25,797 bases of DNA, from NCBI GenBank assembly GCA_023450335.1, contig JAEXHA010000147.1, forward strand, positions 1 to 25,797, in the 5' to 3' direction. This document shows positions 1 to 6,983 of this stretch, piece by piece (position 1 is the stretch's first letter; every line of letters begins with the position of its first letter). The position numbers were made by a program, and so were the translations under genes. A model generated the notes under the pieces. It saw only the letters and a list, made by a program, of their open reading frames with translations, made no database searches and was not told where the DNA came from. This DNA comes from Actinomycetes bacterium (GTDB taxonomy: Bacteria > Actinomycetota > Actinomycetes > Actinomycetales > Microbacteriaceae).

Positions 1-932
1 CACCGACGGTCGATGACCTGCTCAACACCCGCGCCGCGCAGCCGCGACCGCGCGCGAACGAGGGCTGGCAGGGCGCCGTGCGCCGCATGACCGGCGGAGC
101 GATCTCGCCGCGCCCGGGCCGAGTCGAGCGTTCGCGCCTCGACCGCGAGCGCACGGTGCAGCGCCGGCTCGACGCGCCGCGGACCATCGTCGTACTCAAC
201 CCCAAGGGCGGTGCGCACAAGACCACCAGCACGCTGCTGCTGGCCGCGACCTTCGGCACGCAGCGCGGCGGCGCCACCCTCGCGTGGGACAACAACGAGA
301 CCCGCGGCACGCTGGGCTGGCGCGCGCAGCACACGCCGCATCACCGCACCGCGGTCGACCTGCTCGACGACCTCGATCGGTTCCAGGCGACGTCCGACGC
401 CACGCTGTCAGCGCTCGACACGTACGTGCGCACGCAGGTCGACGCCCGCTTCGACGTGCTGGCCTCCGACGAGGACGCGGCGGCATCGTCGACCATCGAC
501 GCCGCGGCGTTCGAACGGCTGCACGGCGTGCTCTCGCGGTATTACCGACTGCTGATCGTCGACACCGGCAACAACATGCGCGCCTCGAACTGGGTCGCCG
601 CCGTGGCCGCAGCCGATCAGCTCGTGATCGTGTCGACGGTGCGCGAAGACACCGCCGCATCGGCGGCCTGGTTGATCGACGGCCTGCGCGAGAAGGGCTT
701 CGATCAGAAGATCGACGAGGCCGTGACGATTCTCGCGGCACCGTCGGCCAAGCCCGACCGCAAGCTCTCAGAGCGTCTCGAGCGCCACTTCGCGCAGGTG
801 ACCTCTGCGGTCGTGCACGTCCCGTTCGACCCCGCCCTGGTCGACGGCGGGCCGATCGACTTCGAATCCCTCGCGCCCGAGACGCGCGACGCGTGGCTCA
901 CCGCCGCCGCGACGGTGGCCGAGAGGCTGTAG
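1..932 (+). CDS. ParA/MinD-type P-loop ATPase, 5' end outside window
   Basis: The reading frame is open from base 3 to the TAG at 930-932, so the start lies upstream of the window. A basic, proline-rich linker with the segment GWQGAVRRMTGG precedes the ATPase domain. The domain has a deviant Walker A motif, NPKGGAHKTT (around bases 198-227), a switch segment WDNNETRGTLG and a Walker B-like strand LLIVDTGNN. These are the marks of the ParA/MinD superfamily, whose members dimerise on ATP and position chromosomes, plasmids or protein complexes. The WDNNETRGTLG version belongs to a group of long actinobacterial MinD-like proteins with an N-terminal extension. No ParB-like partner is visible. The partner and cargo cannot be told from this fragment. 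The gene converges with the next one over 17 bp. Confidence 0.85.
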   Translation, partial: PTVDDLLNTRAAQPRPRANEGWQGAVRRMTGGAISPRPGRVERSRLDRERTVQRRLDAPRTIVVLNPKGGAHKTTSTLLLAATFGTQRGGATLAWDNNETRGTLGWRAQHTPHHRTAVDLLDDLDRFQATSDATLSALDTYVRTQVDARFDVLASDEDAAASSTIDAAAFERLHGVLSRYYRLLIVDTGNNMRASNWVAAVAAADQLVIVSTVREDTAASAAWLIDGLREKGFDQKIDEAVTILAAPSAKPDRKLSERLERHFAQVTSAVVHVPFDPALVDGGPIDFESLAPETRDAWLTAAATVAERL

Positions 933-935
933 CGC

Positions 936-948
936 GCCCGCACCGGGC
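936..948. terminator. Short hairpin between convergent genes
   Basis: GCCCG-CAC-CGGGC forms a 5-bp GC-only stem in the 17-bp gap between two convergent stop codons. There is no T-tract on either side. It could end transcription in both directions, but this is a weak call. Confidence 0.35.
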
Positions 949-949
949 C

Positions 950-1861
950 TCAGGTGCGGATGACCACGTTCTCGGGGTCTTCGCCCGCGACCAGGTGCGC
1001 GATCTGCCGGCGCACGAGTGCGGCGATCCGGGGCTGCATCGCGGTAGATGAGCCGCCGACGTGCGGCGAGATCAGCACGCCGCGCATCGACCACAGCGGG
1101 TGATCGGACGGCAGCGGTTCGGGGTCGGTGACATCCAGCGCCGCGCGCACGCGCCCGGCGTGGCGCAGCAGGGCCTCGGTGTCGACGAGCTCGCCGCGGC
1201 CGACGTTCACCACGAGCGCGCCGTCGGGCAGCGCCGCCAAGAACGCATCGTCGACGATATGACGCGTCTTCGGCCCGCCCGGCAGTGTGAGGATCACGAT
1301 CTCGGCGTGGGGCAGCAGCTCGGGCAGCTCATCGACGCCGTGGATGTGGATGCCGCCGTCGTCGCGCGCGTGTGAGGCGACCACGGTGAGTTCGACCTGG
1401 AACGCCGCGAGCCGTGCGGCCACCGCCGAACCGATGCCGCCGTATCCCAGCAGCAGCACGCGCCGATCGGCGAGGCTGGAGGCGAACTCGGGCGCCCAGT
1501 CACCGGCATCCTGCCCTCGGACGAACGTCGGAATCCGGCGTTGCGCGGCGAGCGTGAGCGCGAGCGCCATCTCGGCCGTCGAGTCCTCATGCACGGTCGC
1601 GGCATTGGCGAACACCACCCCGCGCGGCAGCTTCGCGGCCATGCCCTCGTAGCCGATGGACTCGCTCTGCACGAGCCGTGTGGTGATCTCGCCCAGCCGC
1701 GGCAGCGCGTCACCGAGTGAGAAATACGGCAGCACCACCATGTCGAAATCGGTGCGCGGCGGCGGCCCGTCCATCGGCCACACCACGATCTCGGCGCCCT
1801 CGACGTGGCCGACGTCCGCGGCGAGGCGGTCGGTGGGAACGCTGACGGTGACGACATTCAT
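950..1861 (-). CDS. D-2-hydroxyacid dehydrogenase, NAD(P)-dependent
   Basis: A 303-residue protein of the D-isomer-specific 2-hydroxyacid dehydrogenase family, which interconverts 2-oxo acids and D-2-hydroxy acids in the cytoplasm. The Rossmann nucleotide loop is GYGGIG (residues 139-144). The catalytic trio is readable: Arg222 in NVGRGELVD, Glu248 in DPEPLP and His267 in SPHVGG. The N-terminal catalytic half is short and divergent, as in glyoxylate/hydroxypyruvate reductase-like members, so the substrate cannot be assigned. The start is ATG at 1861. A TAGCGT hexamer lies 6 nt before it with no Shine-Dalgarno sequence, suggesting a leaderless message. It is divergent from the DUF1761 gene and shares its control region. 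Confidence 0.88.
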   Translation of the reverse strand: MNVVTVSVPTDRLAADVGHVEGAEIVVWPMDGPPPRTDFDMVVLPYFSLGDALPRLGEITTRLVQSESIGYEGMAAKLPRGVVFANAATVHEDSTAEMALALTLAAQRRIPTFVRGQDAGDWAPEFASSLADRRVLLLGYGGIGSAVAARLAAFQVELTVVASHARDDGGIHIHGVDELPELLPHAEIVILTLPGGPKTRHIVDDAFLAALPDGALVVNVGRGELVDTEALLRHAGRVRAALDVTDPEPLPSDHPLWSMRGVLISPHVGGSSTAMQPRIAALVRRQIAHLVAGEDPENVVIRT

Positions 1862-1867
1862 GCCTCG

Positions 1868-1873
1868 ACGCTA
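1868..1873 (-). promoter_or_regulatory. -10 element TAGCGT for the dehydrogenase gene
   Basis: On the minus strand TAGCGT is followed by 6 nt and the ATG at 1861. With the usual distance from -10 to transcription start, the RNA would begin at or next to the A of the ATG. No clear -35 is visible. Confidence 0.5.
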
Positions 1874-1896
1874 CCGCGCCGCGACGGTGCGAGGAG

Positions 1897-1902
1897 TAGC
1901 GT
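1897..1902 (+). promoter_or_regulatory. -10 element TAGCGT for the DUF1761 gene
   Basis: TAGCGT on the plus strand lies 24 nt before the ATG at 1927. This leaves a short leader with the Shine-Dalgarno sequence GGGAGG at 1916-1921. There is no clear -35. Confidence 0.45.
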
Positions 1903-1926
1903 CGAGGGCGCCACAGGGAGGCGACG

Positions 1927-2358
1927 ATGATCCCCGAGATCAACTACTGGGCCGTGCTGCTGGCCACGATCGCAGCGATGGTGATCGGCTCGGTCTGGTA
2001 CATGCCGAAGGTGTTCGGCGAGCGGTGGAAGAAGCTCGCGGGTGTCCGCGACCCCAGCACCTTCACCGAGGCGATACTGCCGCTGATGGTGTCCGCGGCG
2101 CTGGCCTTCCTGCTGGCGTGGGTGCTGGCCGGTTCGGTCGCGATCGCGTGGCATTTCTATGGCGGCGTGTACTTCTCGTCGGCGCTGGTGACCGGCCTGA
2201 CGCTGTGGGCGGGCTTCACGGCGGGCCGTTTCATCACCCACGACGTGTTCGAGGGCCGGCCCAGTCAGCTCACGATCCTGAACATCTCGCACGAGCTCGT
2301 GCTCGTGGTCGTCATGTCGATCATCATCGGAGTCTGGCCGCCCGCCGGCACGGTCTGA
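1927..2358 (+). CDS. DUF1761 family membrane protein
   Basis: A 143-residue, mostly hydrophobic protein that fits the DUF1761 family. The N-terminus INYWAVLLATIAAMVIG followed by a WYMPKVFGERW-like segment is typical, and the length matches. About four membrane segments can be seen: near residues 5-22, 55-75, 80-100 and 115-135. DUF1761 proteins have no established biochemical role. The ATG follows a good ribosome-binding sequence (GGGAGG, 5 nt spacing). The gene is alone on the plus strand, divergent from a D-2-hydroxyacid dehydrogenase gene and convergent with purQ. A functional link to the dehydrogenase is suggested only by the shared control region. Confidence 0.8.
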   Translation: MIPEINYWAVLLATIAAMVIGSVWYMPKVFGERWKKLAGVRDPSTFTEAILPLMVSAALAFLLAWVLAGSVAIAWHFYGGVYFSSALVTGLTLWAGFTAGRFITHDVFEGRPSQLTILNISHELVLVVVMSIIIGVWPPAGTV

Positions 2359-2451
2359 GCTGCGCGAGACCTCGTCGAACGGGGGATGCCGGGGCGCAGC
2401 CGGCGCGCCGGATGTGTGAGGTGCCCTGCCGGGCGGGTGGATGCCGGGGTG

Positions 2452-3159
2452 TCAGGCGGCGGCGCGGACCACGGTGGTGAGAGCCGACGTGAAGAACGAC
2501 AGGCCGTCGGTTCCGGAGCGCATGGCCGCTGCGGTGTCGGGGCCGAAGCCGGGCTCGACGGCGTGCTCGGGGTGGGGCATGAGTCCCACGACATTGCCGC
2601 GCTCGTTGGTGACGCCGGCGATGTCGTCGAGCGAACCGTTGGGATTGACGCCCACATAGCGGAACGCGACCAGACCCTCGCCGTTGATGCGCTGGAGGGT
2701 CTCGGCGTCGGCGATGTACCCGCCGTCGGCGTTCTTCAGGGGGATGACGATCTCCTGGCCGGCGGTGAACTCGCTCGTCCAGGCGGTGGCGGTGTTCTCG
2801 ACGCGCAGCTTCTGGTCACGGCGGATGAACTGCTGATGCGCGTTGCGGATGAGACCGCCCGGCAGCAGGTGTGCCTCGACGAGCATCTGGAATCCGTTGC
2901 AGATGCCGAGGATCGGCATCCCCTTGGCTGCGGCATCCTTCACCTCGGCCATGATCGGCGCGCGGGCGGCGATGGCACCGGCACGCAGATAGTCGCCGTA
3001 ACTGAAGCCGCCGGGAAGCACCAGGGCGTCCACGCCCGCCAGATCATGCGAGCCGTGCCAGAGCGCCACCGGCTCGGCGCCGGCCAGACGGATGGCGCGC
3101 TGAGCGTCGCCGTCGTCGAGCGAACCGGGGAAGGTGATGACCCCGATGCGCGCGGTCAC
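2452..3159 (-). CDS. purQ: Phosphoribosylformylglycinamidine synthase, glutaminase subunit PurQ
   Basis: A 235-residue class I glutamine amidotransferase. It supplies ammonia to PurL, which converts FGAR to FGAM in de novo purine synthesis. The nucleophile elbow is GICNGF with Cys87, and the other catalytic residues are His196 and Glu198 in MPHPEH. The N-terminal strand IGVITFPGS and the oxyanion strand LVLPGGFSYGDYLRAG are typical. The ATG overlaps the purS stop by 4 bp, so the two are translationally coupled in a purS-purQ unit. purL, often next in such operons, is not here: the following gene is convergent and unrelated. PurQ, PurS and small-type PurL normally form a complex. Confidence 0.97.
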   Translation of the reverse strand: MTARIGVITFPGSLDDGDAQRAIRLAGAEPVALWHGSHDLAGVDALVLPGGFSYGDYLRAGAIAARAPIMAEVKDAAAKGMPILGICNGFQMLVEAHLLPGGLIRNAHQQFIRRDQKLRVENTATAWTSEFTAGQEIVIPLKNADGGYIADAETLQRINGEGLVAFRYVGVNPNGSLDDIAGVTNERGNVVGLMPHPEHAVEPGFGPDTAAAMRSGTDGLSFFTSALTTVVRAAA

Positions 3160-3401
3160 TCCACCACCTCGATGCCCACCACGTCTTCGATGACCGCGTT
3201 CGAGAGGATCTCCTCGGCGATCTGGCGGGCCGTGGCCAGGGTGGCCTCATCGGCGGTGTCGACAGTGAGTTCGAAGCGCTTGCCGATGCGCACAGAGCCG
3301 AAGCCCTCATGGCCGAGCCGGGTCAGCGCGCCGGCGACGGCCTTCCCCTGCGGATCGAGCAGCTCGGCCTTGGGCATGACGTCGACGACGATGGTGGGCA
3401 T
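3156..3401 (-). CDS. purS: Phosphoribosylformylglycinamidine synthase subunit PurS
   Basis: An 81-residue small subunit, the usual PurS length, starting with a strand like MPTIVVDVMPKAELLDPQG and containing GFGSVRIGKRFEL, both typical of the family. PurS bridges PurL and PurQ and helps pass ammonia in FGAM synthesis. The ATG at 3401 has GGAG a few bases upstream. It is the first gene of a two-gene unit with purQ (4-bp overlap). A TAGACT hexamer about 40 nt upstream is a plausible -10. The gene is divergent from the sugar-transport operon across 228 bp. Confidence 0.95.
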   Translation of the reverse strand: MPTIVVDVMPKAELLDPQGKAVAGALTRLGHEGFGSVRIGKRFELTVDTADEATLATARQIAEEILSNAVIEDVVGIEVVE

Positions 3402-3440
3402 TCGAAGCTCCGGGGAAGTCGCGGGAAAGGGTGTCTGACC

Positions 3441-3446
3441 AGTCTA
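3441..3446 (-). promoter_or_regulatory. Candidate -10 element (TAGACT) for purS
   Basis: TAGACT on the minus strand would start RNA near 3434 and give a leader of about 33 nt with a GGAG ribosome site. No good -35 is visible. No purine riboswitch-like fold fits in this short leader. Confidence 0.4.
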
Positions 3447-3501
3447 CGGCGCACGACCCGACGGTGCCGAACCGTGCTGTGACCCAACTGTGACCATTTC
3501 A

Positions 3502-3515
3502 TGGGAGCGCTCCCT
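3502..3515. promoter_or_regulatory. CebR-type operator box 1
   Basis: TGGGAGCGCTCCCT matches 13 of 14 bases of the palindrome TGGGAGCGCTCCCA, the known binding box of CebR (Streptomyces) and CelR (Thermobifida). It sits directly upstream of, and shares one base with, the TTGACA -35 element. Confidence 0.85.
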
Positions 3516-3544
3516 TGACATCCGTGGGAGCGATCCCATAGCGT
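3515..3544 (+). promoter_or_regulatory. Promoter of the beta-glucoside operon
   Basis: A perfect -35, TTGACA (3515-3520), an 18-bp spacer and TAGCGT (3539-3544) as -10. Transcription should begin near 3551, giving a leader of about 80 nt before the GTG at 3630. Operator boxes lie upstream, inside the spacer and downstream, so bound repressor should block RNA polymerase. Confidence 0.7.
3525..3538. promoter_or_regulatory. CebR-type operator box 2
   Basis: TGGGAGCGATCCCA differs from the CebR/CelR box by one central base. It fills most of the spacer between -35 and -10 of the operon promoter, the strongest position for repression. Its centre is 23 bp from that of box 1. Confidence 0.85.
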
Positions 3545-3557
3545 CGATCCTGCCCGG

Positions 3558-3571
3558 TGAGAGCGCTCTCA
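3558..3571. promoter_or_regulatory. CebR-type operator box 3
   Basis: TGAGAGCGCTCTCA is a perfect 14-bp palindrome with two symmetric changes from the CebR/CelR box. It lies just downstream of the predicted transcription start, 33 bp centre to centre from box 2. Confidence 0.75.
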
Positions 3572-3581
3572 TGGCACCCGA

Positions 3582-3595
3582 CCGGAGCGATCCAC
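3582..3595. promoter_or_regulatory. Degenerate operator box 4
   Basis: CCGGAGCGATCCAC keeps the inner core GGAGCGATCC but only 9 of 14 bases of the CebR box. It lies 24 bp from box 3, close to the box 1-2 distance. It may be a weak site or chance. Confidence 0.35.
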
Positions 3596-3629
3596 GCACC
3601 CGTAAGACCCATCCACAAAGGAGTGACAC

Positions 3630-4949
3630 GTGAAATCACGCGCACTGCGGCGCATCGGCCTGGTTGCCGGCGTCGCCACCACCTCCGCCCTCGTGCTCGC
3701 CGGTTGTTCCGGCAGCGGCGACAACCCGGAGCCCGGCGACAACGGTGACTCGAAAGAGCCCGTAACCATCAGCATCACCACGTTCGGCACGTTCGGCTAC
3801 GAGGAACTCTACGAAGAGTACGAGAAGCTGAACGACCACGTGACCATCGAGCCCACCAACATCGACACCGGTGGCAACGCCCGCACCGACCTGTTCACCA
3901 AGATCGGGGCCGGTGGGGGCCTGTCCGACATCGTCGCCATCGAAGAGGGCTGGCTCGGCGCGGTCATGGAGGTCTCCGACGTCTTCACCGACCTGCGCGA
4001 CTTCGGCATCGAAGACCGCAAGGGCGACTGGGTCGATTGGAAGTACGCCGGTGCGACCGACCTCGACGGCCGTGTCATCGGCTACGGCACCGACATCGGC
4101 CCGACGGGCATCTGCTACAACGGCCCCGCGTTCGAGGCGGCCGGTCTGCCGACCGACCGCGCCGAGGTCGCAGCGCTCCTCGAGGGCGACTGGGCGCACT
4201 TCTTCGATGTGGGCCGTGAGTACCACGAGGCCACCGGCAACGCCTGGTACGACCACTCCGGCTTCGTCTGGAACTCGATGGTCAACCAGCTCGACGAGGG
4301 CTACTACACCGCCGACGGTGAGCTCAACGTCGAGGGCAACGCCGAACTGAAGGAGCGGTTCGAGCTGCTCGGCGCCGCCACCGAAGACGGCCTGTCGGGT
4401 GCGCAGTCGGCCTGGGACTGGAACGGCGGCAAGTCGTTCCTCGACCAGACCTTCGCCACCTTCGTGTGCCCGGGCTGGATGCTCGGTGTCATGCAGGGCT
4501 CGATCGAAGGGGCCGGCGGCGACGCTGACAACGGCTGGGACTTCGCCGATGTCTTCCCCGGCGGCCCGGCCAACTGGGGCGGCGCCTGGCTGTCGGTCGC
4601 CGAAGACTCGGACGTCAAGGAAGAGGCCGCGGCGCTGGCCGACTGGCTGACCCAGCCCGAGCAGCAGGTCAAGCAGTCGAAGGCTGCGGGCAACTTCCCG
4701 TCGACCGTCGAGGCGCAGGAGACCCTGGCCGCCGAGGCCACGCCGAACGAGTTCTTCAACGGTGCTCCCACCGGTGCGATCCTCGCAGAGCGCGCCAAGG
4801 GCGTCGTGGCCCAGTTCAAGGGCCCGGACGACTCGGTCATCCAGGAGAACGTGTTCGGCCCGCCGCTGAGCGCACTCGACCGCGGTGAGACCGACACCGC
4901 CGGGGCCTGGGACCAGGCCATCGGACTGCTCGGCGAACTCGTCGGCTGA
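3630..4949 (+). CDS. cebE: Sugar ABC transporter solute-binding lipoprotein (CebE-like)
   Basis: A 439-residue extracellular solute-binding protein of family 1, predicted to capture cellobiose or another beta-glucoside outside the membrane. The N-terminus is a lipoprotein signal: basic residues, a hydrophobic stretch and the lipobox LAGC with Cys26 as the lipid site, followed by a flexible Gly/Ser/Asp/Glu linker. The mature start VTISITTFGTFGYEELYEEYE is typical of the family. The GTG start follows AAAGGAG (3617-3623) at 6 nt. It is the first gene of the operon, followed by two permeases, a GH1 beta-glucosidase and a LacI repressor. This order and the CebR boxes support the ceb assignment. 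The sugar itself is inferred from context, not from binding residues. Confidence 0.85.
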   Translation: MKSRALRRIGLVAGVATTSALVLAGCSGSGDNPEPGDNGDSKEPVTISITTFGTFGYEELYEEYEKLNDHVTIEPTNIDTGGNARTDLFTKIGAGGGLSDIVAIEEGWLGAVMEVSDVFTDLRDFGIEDRKGDWVDWKYAGATDLDGRVIGYGTDIGPTGICYNGPAFEAAGLPTDRAEVAALLEGDWAHFFDVGREYHEATGNAWYDHSGFVWNSMVNQLDEGYYTADGELNVEGNAELKERFELLGAATEDGLSGAQSAWDWNGGKSFLDQTFATFVCPGWMLGVMQGSIEGAGGDADNGWDFADVFPGGPANWGGAWLSVAEDSDVKEEAAALADWLTQPEQQVKQSKAAGNFPSTVEAQETLAAEATPNEFFNGAPTGAILAERAKGVVAQFKGPDDSVIQENVFGPPLSALDRGETDTAGAWDQAIGLLGELVG

Positions 4950-4965
4950 CGACTGATCGCGGACG

Positions 4966-4995
4966 CGGGGCCTCCGGCATCCACCGGGGGCCCCG
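4966..4995 (+). promoter_or_regulatory. Strong intercistronic hairpin after the binding-protein gene
   Basis: Arms CGGGGCCTCCGG (4966-4977) and CCGGGGGCCCCG (4984-4995) form a 12-bp stem with one G-U pair and a 6-nt loop. It lies in the 86-bp gap before the permease genes. There is no T-tract, so a 3'-end stabiliser or partial attenuator fits better than a full terminator. Confidence 0.6.
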
Positions 4996-5035
4996 TGCAC
5001 GCTCCGCCTCCTCCCCGCACACACGAAGGACCGTC

Positions 5036-6058
5036 ATGACCATCACCGCACCCGAGCGCACCGATGTGTCGGAGCCGACACCGGGCCCGCGGCCGCGCCG
5101 CAGCTGGCGCCACCGATGGAGCCTGTTCGCCTACAAGGGCTCCCCCTACGCGTACGTCGCGCCGTTCTTCCTGCTGTTCGGCCTCGTCGGGCTCTTCCCG
5201 CTCGTCTACACCGTCAACGTCGCTCTGTACGACTGGGATCTGCTGAAGGGCCAGGGTGAGTTCATCGGCCTGGGCAACTTCATCGAGATCCTCGGCGACC
5301 AGATGTTCTGGAACTCGATCCGCAACACCATCAGCATCTTCCTGCTCTCCGCCATCCCGCAGCTCGCGGTGGCGCTGGTGGTCGCCTACCTCCTCGACCG
5401 CGGCCTGCGCGCGCCGACGTTCTGGCGCATGAGCGTGCTCGTGCCCTTCGTCGTCACCCCCGTCGCGGTGGCCCTCATCTTCTCGAGCATCTTCAATGAG
5501 GCCGACGGCCTCGCCAACAACCTGCTGAACCTCATCGGCATCGCCGACCAGGAGTGGAAGCACGACACCTTCCTCAGCCACCTGGCCATCGCGATCATGG
5601 TCAACTTCCGCTGGACCGGCTACAACGCGCTGATCCTGCTGGCCGCGATGCAGGCGGTGCCCCGCGACCTGTACGAGTCCGCCGCCCTCGACGGGGCCGG
5701 CGCCGTGCGCCGGTTCTTCTCGATCACGATCCCGACTATCCGGCCCACGCTGATCTTCGTCGTCATCACCGCCACGATCGGCGGCCTGCAGATCTTCGCC
5801 GAGCCGCGCCTGTTCGACGTGTCGACCGCCGGCGGCATCGGCGGCAGCGAGCGGCAGTTCCAGACCACCGTGCTGTTCCTGTGGGAGATGGCGTTCTTCC
5901 GCCGCAACCTCGGTGAGGCGTCCGCGGTGGCCATCCTGCTCTTCTTCCTCATCGTCGCGATCGGCCTCATCAACTTCCTGATATCGCGGCGCATCGCCAC
6001 GGGCGACGCACCCCGCAAGGCCCGCCGACGCGCCGTCAAGAACGGAGCCGCACAATGA
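5036..6058 (+). CDS. cebF: Sugar ABC transporter permease, MalF type (CebF-like)
   Basis: A 340-residue inner-membrane permease, one half of the sugar channel. After a Pro/Arg-rich cytoplasmic N-terminus of about 35 residues there are about six membrane segments, the first being YVAPFFLLFGLVGLFPLVY. The conserved EAA loop that contacts the ATPase is YESAALDGAGAVRRFFSITI, in the usual place before the last segments. The ATG has AAGGA (5026-5030) 5 nt upstream. The gene overlaps the next permease by 4 bp (ATGA). No ATP-binding subunit gene is present in the operon; in related actinobacterial systems a shared MsiK protein supplies it. Confidence 0.9.
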   Translation: MTITAPERTDVSEPTPGPRPRRSWRHRWSLFAYKGSPYAYVAPFFLLFGLVGLFPLVYTVNVALYDWDLLKGQGEFIGLGNFIEILGDQMFWNSIRNTISIFLLSAIPQLAVALVVAYLLDRGLRAPTFWRMSVLVPFVVTPVAVALIFSSIFNEADGLANNLLNLIGIADQEWKHDTFLSHLAIAIMVNFRWTGYNALILLAAMQAVPRDLYESAALDGAGAVRRFFSITIPTIRPTLIFVVITATIGGLQIFAEPRLFDVSTAGGIGGSERQFQTTVLFLWEMAFFRRNLGEASAVAILLFFLIVAIGLINFLISRRIATGDAPRKARRRAVKNGAAQ

Positions 6059-6954
6059 CCGCCACCACACCCGTCTCGGCCGTCGAGACCGTCGCGCCGG
6101 CGCCCCGCCGCCGCTCACGGTCGACCGGCCCGGCCGGCCTCGGCAGCCGGCCCGGATTCCTCACATACGGGCTGCTGACCGCGTTCATCATCGGCAGCGT
6201 CTACCCGCTGTGGTGGTCGTTCGTCGTCGGCAGCGGCACGAACGCGACCCGCGGCGAGACGCTCCCGCTGATCCCGGGCGGCAACTTCCTCACGAACGCG
6301 GCGAAGGTCTTCGACGCGATTCCGTTCTGGCTGGCGCTGGGTAACTCGGTCATCGTCTCGACCATCATCACGATCTCCGTGGTGAGCTTCTCGACGCTCG
6401 CCGGTTACGCCTTCGCGAAGCTGCGGTTCCGGGGTCGGGACGGGATGATGGTGTTCGTGGTCGCGACGTTGGCGATCCCGACGCAGCTGGGCATCATCCC
6501 GTTGTTCATGATCATGCGCGAACTGGGCTGGACCGGCTCGATCGGCGCCGTGATCGTCCCCATGCTGGTGACCGCGTTCGGCGTGTTCTTCATGCGCCAG
6601 TACCTCGTCGACGTCATCCCTGACGAGCTCCTCGAAGCTGCCCGCGTCGACGGTGCCGGCCAGTTCCGCACCTTCTTGACCGTGGGGGTGCCGGCCGCGC
6701 GGCCGGCGATGGCGATCCTCGGCCTGTTCACGTTCATGACCGCCTGGACCGACTACCTGTGGCCGCTGATCGTGCTGCCTCCGTCGAACCCGACGCTGCA
6801 GACGGCGCTGAGCCAGCTGCAGTCCGGCTACTACGTCGACTACTCGATCGTGCTGACCGGCGCCGTGATGGCCACCATCCCGCTGCTGATCCTGTTCATC
6901 GTGGCCGGCAAGCAGCTCATCAGCGGCATCATGGCCGGTGCTGTCAAGGGCTGA
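6055..6954 (+). CDS. cebG: Sugar ABC transporter permease, MalG type (CebG-like)
   Basis: A 299-residue permease, the second half of the channel. About six membrane segments follow a basic, Ser/Pro-rich N-terminus. The EAA loop is LLEAARVDGAGQFRTFLTVG, and the C-terminus (QLISGIMAGAVKG) is typical of MalG-type subunits. The ATG lies inside the stop of the previous gene, with GGAG (6044-6047) 7 nt upstream, so coupled translation and a 1:1 ratio with the partner are expected. The beta-glucosidase gene follows after 29 bp. Confidence 0.9.
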   Translation: MTATTPVSAVETVAPAPRRRSRSTGPAGLGSRPGFLTYGLLTAFIIGSVYPLWWSFVVGSGTNATRGETLPLIPGGNFLTNAAKVFDAIPFWLALGNSVIVSTIITISVVSFSTLAGYAFAKLRFRGRDGMMVFVVATLAIPTQLGIIPLFMIMRELGWTGSIGAVIVPMLVTAFGVFFMRQYLVDVIPDELLEAARVDGAGQFRTFLTVGVPAARPAMAILGLFTFMTAWTDYLWPLIVLPPSNPTLQTALSQLQSGYYVDYSIVLTGAVMATIPLLILFIVAGKQLISGIMAGAVKG

Positions 6955-6983
6955 CCCGTGCCGAACATGAGAGGACTCACGGC

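Larger units (their letters stand above)
1863..1907. promoter_or_regulatory. Symmetric divergent promoter region, 12-bp inverted repeat
   Basis: CCTCGACGCTAC (1863-1874) and GTAGCGTCGAGG (1896-1907) are perfect inverted copies separated by 21 bp. Each arm contains a TAGCGT hexamer reading outward toward one of the two divergent genes. The repeat may place one -10 element on each side, or be a dimeric regulator site that overlaps both. Confidence 0.55.

Noticed and set aside
2359..2451. A terminator between convergent DUF1761 and purQ genes
   Set aside because: CCGGCGCGCCGG (2400-2411) and GCCC-TGCC-GGGC (2423-2434) can only form 4-bp stems, with no T-tract. Not convincing enough to annotate.
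3402..3629. A purine riboswitch or PurR box ahead of purS
   Set aside because: The leader is only about 33 nt and shows no conserved aptamer core. The palindromes in this gap match CebR boxes and face the sugar operon.
4304..6118. A 604-codon minus-strand frame opposite the binding protein and permease genes
   Set aside because: It spans two real genes and their gap, with a repetitive Glu/Asp/Arg product. It is a shadow of GC-rich third positions. The 462-codon frame at 3636-5024 and the 557-codon frame at 22183-23856 were dropped for the same reason.
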